From positions 2,170,001 through 2,234,000 of the forward strand of contig NC_079977.1 in NCBI RefSeq assembly GCF_029852145.1: a stretch of DNA of 64,000 nt, written 5' to 3'. Shown here piece by piece: positions 60,251 through 64,000 of this stretch. This DNA is from Microplitis mediator (Eukaryota; Arthropoda; Insecta; Hymenoptera; Braconidae). Positions within the stretch are counted from its first letter, which is position 1; each line of letters starts with the position of its first letter. Below the pieces are notes generated by a model, which made no database searches, was not told the DNA's origin, and saw nothing but the letters and a program-made list of their open reading frames with translations. The position numbers and the translations under genes were made by a program.

Positions 60251-61730
60251 CTCTTTTTAGATATTCAAATTTACTTCTCCGAAAAAATAAAAAAAATCAT
60301 AAAAAAAACATTTTTTACCTGATTATTATCTCGTATTTTGACAAGTGTTTATTATTTTATTTAAAATAAAATATTGAGAATAAAAAAAAAAATACAAAAT
60401 TATTATAATTTACTTTTTTTATTAATTTAAATTCCAAAACGCCTACTTGATAAAAGGTAATAGTGACAAGGGTTCTCTGATTTTTTTAGTGTTACCTGAT
60501 ACTGTAAGACACTTAATTATATGAAAAAAAAAATTTATATATATATATGAATATATATATATATTTTTTTTGAAATTGAAAAATTTTTAGTTTATTTTGA
60601 CACCAGGACACAGGAGGTCTGATATGAGATACCGCTGGGAAATTTGTGGCAAGTCGCGTGTCTTAGATAAAAAAAAATTTTAATAAAAAATAACCAGATA
60701 ATAAATTCATACATAATCTTTATATCTCGAGTTGCGTACAATAGTTAAAACAGGTTCGCTTACACTAAAATAATTCACACGCGATAACAATCAATTTTTT
60801 TTTTTTTTTTTTTGATTAATTATTTCCAAAAAAAAAATAAATGTTTTAAAAACTTCGCTAATGAGACATTTTTAAAATGACATTTGAATGTTCAATTAAA
60901 AACAGTCATTGTTTTTTTGAAAAAAAAAAAGTTATATAATTTTTGTCGTTAATTGTAAGCCAAAGGACACCGACACCAGAAAATAACGAACTGTCGAAAA
61001 GTTTGTAAAAAATTACGTTATTTATTTTCGTAATTAAGACCTGATTAAATTTAACCTACAAGTCAACGCGACTACATTAGTTTCATTAAAACTTGGAAGG
61101 AAATAAAAATCTCGAGAGAAATTAACTGAGGACTGGAGCAAAAAAGCCGCGTTTATTTCCGCGGGTTTTTTTGAATTTCAAAAAATCAGCCGAAATTATC
61201 GGGATCTCAGGTACTGGATATTAATTACTCGGTTATTAGCTGCCCCTCCTATCCCAATGATATATATTATTTACGAACTGGTTTTGTGGTTTGGTTACAG
61301 TACAGTAAATTACACCAAGTATTCAAACTACTGGCGAATGTGGTGAGAAAGGATCAGCGTATTGTGTAGTGCCTGCCATCCGAGTTAATTCATTCGAGTC
61401 AATTGACGCGTGCGAAAATAGAACTGGTATTTGCTCATTTGCAAACTCTTGTAACCGCCGCGGTTTGTAAATATAAATTTAACGATAATTAAATTGCTGT
61501 TGACTCCATCAACATTCCAATGATATGATTCGATAGAGACAATTCCATAATTGGCGCGAAATCCGCGACTTTACAAACTGGGGAAAGTTTTACCATAGAA
61601 AAATCTATGATCAACTCACCCCTCTTCCGTGCTGTCAGGTAAAAGGGGGGGGGGAATGGGCCCTCGAAAATTTTTGTTCAATTTAAATAGTTCAAGAATA
61701 AGGAACGTTTGCAAAGTGTTTGAGATCGTG
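60251..61730. other. AT-rich to unique sequence, no supported gene
   Basis: (TA)n near 60537-60562, a 17-T run near 60796, and a G9 run at about 61647. Nothing else found. Confidence 0.4.
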
Positions 61731-62287
61731 GTTTACTTAGAGGGTCCATTTTGCCCCAAATTTTAATTTTTGGATCGTATTGACACGGACACATGGCAGA
61801 AGACTAGAAAAAGTACTCTTGAAACATGAATTAGTGGAAATTTCATTAATTACGTTAGTGAAGCAGTATTCACTTCATAATCAGTGTATTTAAATAACAA
61901 ATTAGTGAATTCTGACTAATAAATTTAGTACTATAATTTTCACTAGCAAATTAGTGATTTTCACTACTGAACTAGCGATATTTTCATTATTTCTACAAGT
62001 CAAACTGTTATTCACTTCTTAATTTATGAATTTCACAATTTCACTAGTAACTGTAACTAGCAAATCATTTAATATTTTACTAGATATAAATATAATTAAT
62101 AATTATGGTACTGTTTTTAAAAATTTTAATAAAAAACTTTCAAAATAAAAAAAAATAGAAGCACAGAACAATAATATATTTATATGAAGAGTACGTCAAT
62201 CATAACATCACGGATTTTTTATTTCTTCATCAGTTATTGTTTGGTATCATAACGAATATACTATTTACACTCACGCGATCACATGCG

Positions 62288-62360
62288 TAGGTCAGCGCAG
62301 TGGATAGCATCAAAGACTTTGAATCGGAAGGACGCAGGTTCGAGCCCAGCAGTCACCGGG
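62288..62360 (+). pseudogene. tRNA-like module (Gln-like anticodon arm), second copy
   Basis: Same sequence as 40701-40773 with one substitution. Near-identity between copies 21 kb apart suggests recent activity or constraint on the Pol III promoter. Confidence 0.6.
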
Positions 62361-62504
62361 ATTTTTTCATCAATCAAAATCATGTATACTTCCTCTAAGT
62401 AATGATTCTAATACATTAATCATGTAGATAAAATGGTGTATTACCGTAAGAAGGACGGTGTGGCTCAATAAGTTTTAGATCAAATTGAACGGAATATAGT
62501 ATAG

Positions 62505-62577
62505 GGCCGGATAGCTCAACTGGTAGAGCACTCGGCGCGTTACCGAATTGGTCTGGGTTCGATTCCCAGTTCGGGCT
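62505..62577 (+). tRNA. tRNA-Lys-like gene or tRNA-derived SINE head
   Basis: Acceptor (ggccgga/ttcgggc, one mismatch), D arm (gctc...gagc) and T arm (ctggg-ttcgatt-cccag) all fold. A and B boxes are intact, and a T-run terminator follows at about 62585. The body resembles eukaryotic tRNA-Lys, but the anticodon loop is altered: the 7-base loop cgcgtta lacks the usual U33, giving a nominal CGT. Because it lies within a MITE, it is more likely tRNA-derived than a working tRNA. Confidence 0.5.
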
Positions 62578-62905
62578 TATCTATATTTTTCTCAATTTAT
62601 CTATAAATTGTCTTATTGAGAGGTTTGCATGTTTTAGGTTTCCACTACATAAAATGGTGGAGTTTCCACTATATAAAATTAGTGAAAAATCACTAATTCA
62701 TATTTACAGAGTAAAAAGGGTAAAAAAATTTGAATACTAAAAATTTTTTTGGGGGGCCCATATTCCCCCAAATTTTAATAATTTTCAATGCACGCGAAAT
62801 ATTGAGACCACGTACATGATAAAGGGCTAGAAAGAAGTAAAATCCCATTTTTGAAAAAAAAAAAAATTTTTGAATTTTTTACTGTATCCCATCTTACCCC
62901 AGGAC

Positions 62906-63095
62906 TTAGTATACTAATTAAAAGAAAATTAACCGCGTGACAGCGTTCAAATAATTTATAATTAATTGCAGCATTAAAAGGGTAAAAAATTTTAATAACA
63001 AACGGAGAAAAATTTTCGGACAATAATTATATTTATGCGGCGTTAATTGGAAAAAGCATATTAAATAAGATTAAATTCAATTAAAGCTCGCGTAC
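62906..63095. other. AT-rich spacer
   Basis: No feature seen beyond A/T runs. Confidence 0.35.
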
Positions 63096-63480
63096 TTAGT
63101 GTACATAAAAAAGAGCCAAAAGCGAGAAAGAGAAAAAGAGAGAGAGAGAGAGATCCGAAGTAATTACGGCCGGGAGAGAGTGCTCGAGACACAGCCTGGG
63201 TCCAGCTTCGGTTCGCGACTCCCTCGTTGGACCGCCTGCCAGCCATAAATCCGCGTTTTTGCTCCAGGAACCCACCTCTGATTGGCTCCCGCGGGAAAAA
63301 GACCGTCGAGAGTACTCTCTATACTCGCTGGCAAGACAAGTACACAGACAAAACATTTAATTCACTCGTTCTCTCTCATTTTATTTGAACCTCGCACAAA
63401 CACTCGCTCACTCACACGCACACGCATGCCCTACCGCAGCAGTATTATCTCAGTTCAATTAGTGTCACGGACAATTGGTA
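63096..63480 (+). promoter_or_regulatory. GC-elevated, GA-repeat promoter-like segment
   Basis: A (GA)n run at about 63137-63152, then a GC-richer CpG-containing stretch with a CCAAT-box-like gattggctcc (63280-63289), then CT-rich sequence. A GT donor-like ggtaaaac lies at 63477, preceded by a short ATG frame from 63426. This could be a promoter and first exon of a gene extending beyond the window, but nothing confirms it, and open frames exist on both strands. Confidence 0.25.
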
Positions 63481-64000
63481 AAACTTGTCTGTGCATTATG
63501 GAAGTGGGATATTTGGCGCCCAACCACTTGCCAAATTAGTTCATTTTAAATCCTGGATTTTATTCTGGGTCATCAATTCCGTCTAATTAGCGGGAGTGTG
63601 CGCCATCCCTGAGTTATGATAAGTATAAAAAAAAAAAAAATAATGATAACAGTGAGAGCATTGCGGGCAAGTTTATTGGCCGATGAACATGGAAATTCAA
63701 ATGTCCTTTGCAACAGAGCCTTCCGAACAATGGGCGCCGAATAAGAGCCGAATGCGAATCCGGACAATTTAAAACCTCGAGGTAAAACGGCTGAACCATC
63801 CGACCCACGAATAATTTTAATAAATTTCGGTTTGCGGTCTCGGTTCTCGTTTCTGTGTATCGAATCGACGGCATTCTCGAATAAAGAGGCATCGAAAGCT
63901 ACTGCCGATACCTCGTGGATCGAATATATTTTTGATTTAATTCGAAATTTCATCTGACTTCCGTTGCCGATCGTTTAAAAAAAGCCGCTTAGTTTATGGG
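63481..64000. other. Unique sequence to window end
   Basis: GC-richer than average. A 126-codon minus-strand frame (63573-63953) and an overlapping 92-codon one have no recognisable motif. They could be noise or part of an exon. Confidence 0.3.

Larger units (their letters stand above)
61816..62711. mobile_element. Mosaic CTCTCTA-type MITE with two tRNA-like modules
   Basis: TA at 61814-61815 and 62712-62713. The left end CTCTTGAAACATGAATTAGTG and right end CACTAATTCATATTTACAGAG match the ends of 40229-41093. The left 590 bp are almost identical to that copy, including the tRNA-like module. The sequence then departs at about 62421 and carries a different segment, with a second tRNA-like gene, before rejoining at the right TIR. 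Confidence 0.85.
61735..62905 (+). repeat. Two tandem copies of a ccattttgcccc-type repeat, one split by a MITE
   Basis: The first copy (about 61740-61813: ggtccattttgccccaaatt, gacacggacacatgg, agactagaaa) is mirrored in order by a second (about 62753-62855: ggcccatattcccccaaatt, gaccacgtacatgat, ggctagaaag). The MITE at 61816-62711 interrupts the first. Words resemble the GGGGAG MITE family. Confidence 0.6.

Noticed and set aside
63573..63953. 126-codon minus-strand frame
   Set aside because: No recognisable motif. It contains a run of Ile/Phe from an A/T tract and overlaps another frame.

Overview
This window looks like non-coding DNA from an AT-rich insect nuclear genome. A parasitoid wasp or other hymenopteran is my best guess, but that is inference: no taxon-diagnostic gene is present. 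The evidence is long satellite arrays, many non-autonomous inverted-repeat elements with 2-bp target duplications, tRNA-derived modules, an insect-style short intron (80 bp, GT-AG) and the lack of any long open frame. I see no bacterial or viral gene organisation, no CRISPR array and no rRNA. None of the open frames looks like a transposase, integrase or reverse transcriptase.

Layout. 1-5817 is a 141/142-bp satellite array. 5818-20340 is a 14.5-kb island made mostly of symmetric elements: concentric nested inverted-repeat elements at about 6.9-9.6 kb, a 2.5-kb foldback at 10.69-13.17 kb, a 1.0-kb foldback at 13.30-14.34 kb, a related element at 14.35-15.43 kb, and a 3.0-kb foldback at 17.16-20.18 kb whose arms are 174-bp tandem repeats. 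20341-29893 is the same satellite in the opposite orientation, so the first 30 kb is flanked by inverted satellite arms. From 30 kb onward, unremarkable AT-rich sequence (intergenic or a large intron) alternates with MITEs, minisatellites and three AGATCT-dense blocks.

The one gene I can support is a small two-exon gene at 56249-56508 (+). It encodes a secreted precursor of 59 residues with a signal peptide and a six-cysteine inhibitor-cystine-knot framework. It has a TATA box, an initiator-like start and GATA/E-box/kB-like motifs upstream. It is easily missed because an 80-bp intron splits it into exons of 28 and 31 codons. A possible terminal exon at 60065-60250 and a GA-rich, GC-elevated promoter-like segment at 63.1-63.5 kb are much weaker.

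The mobile elements share a pattern. Short TIRs (CACGGAAA, CACTGTAAAAAAT, CTCTCTA, GGGGAG, CCCGTGTAAA) are flanked by a duplicated TA or, in three cases, TG. Interiors are palindromic or tandemly repeated, and some carry tRNA-like Pol III promoters. All look non-autonomous.
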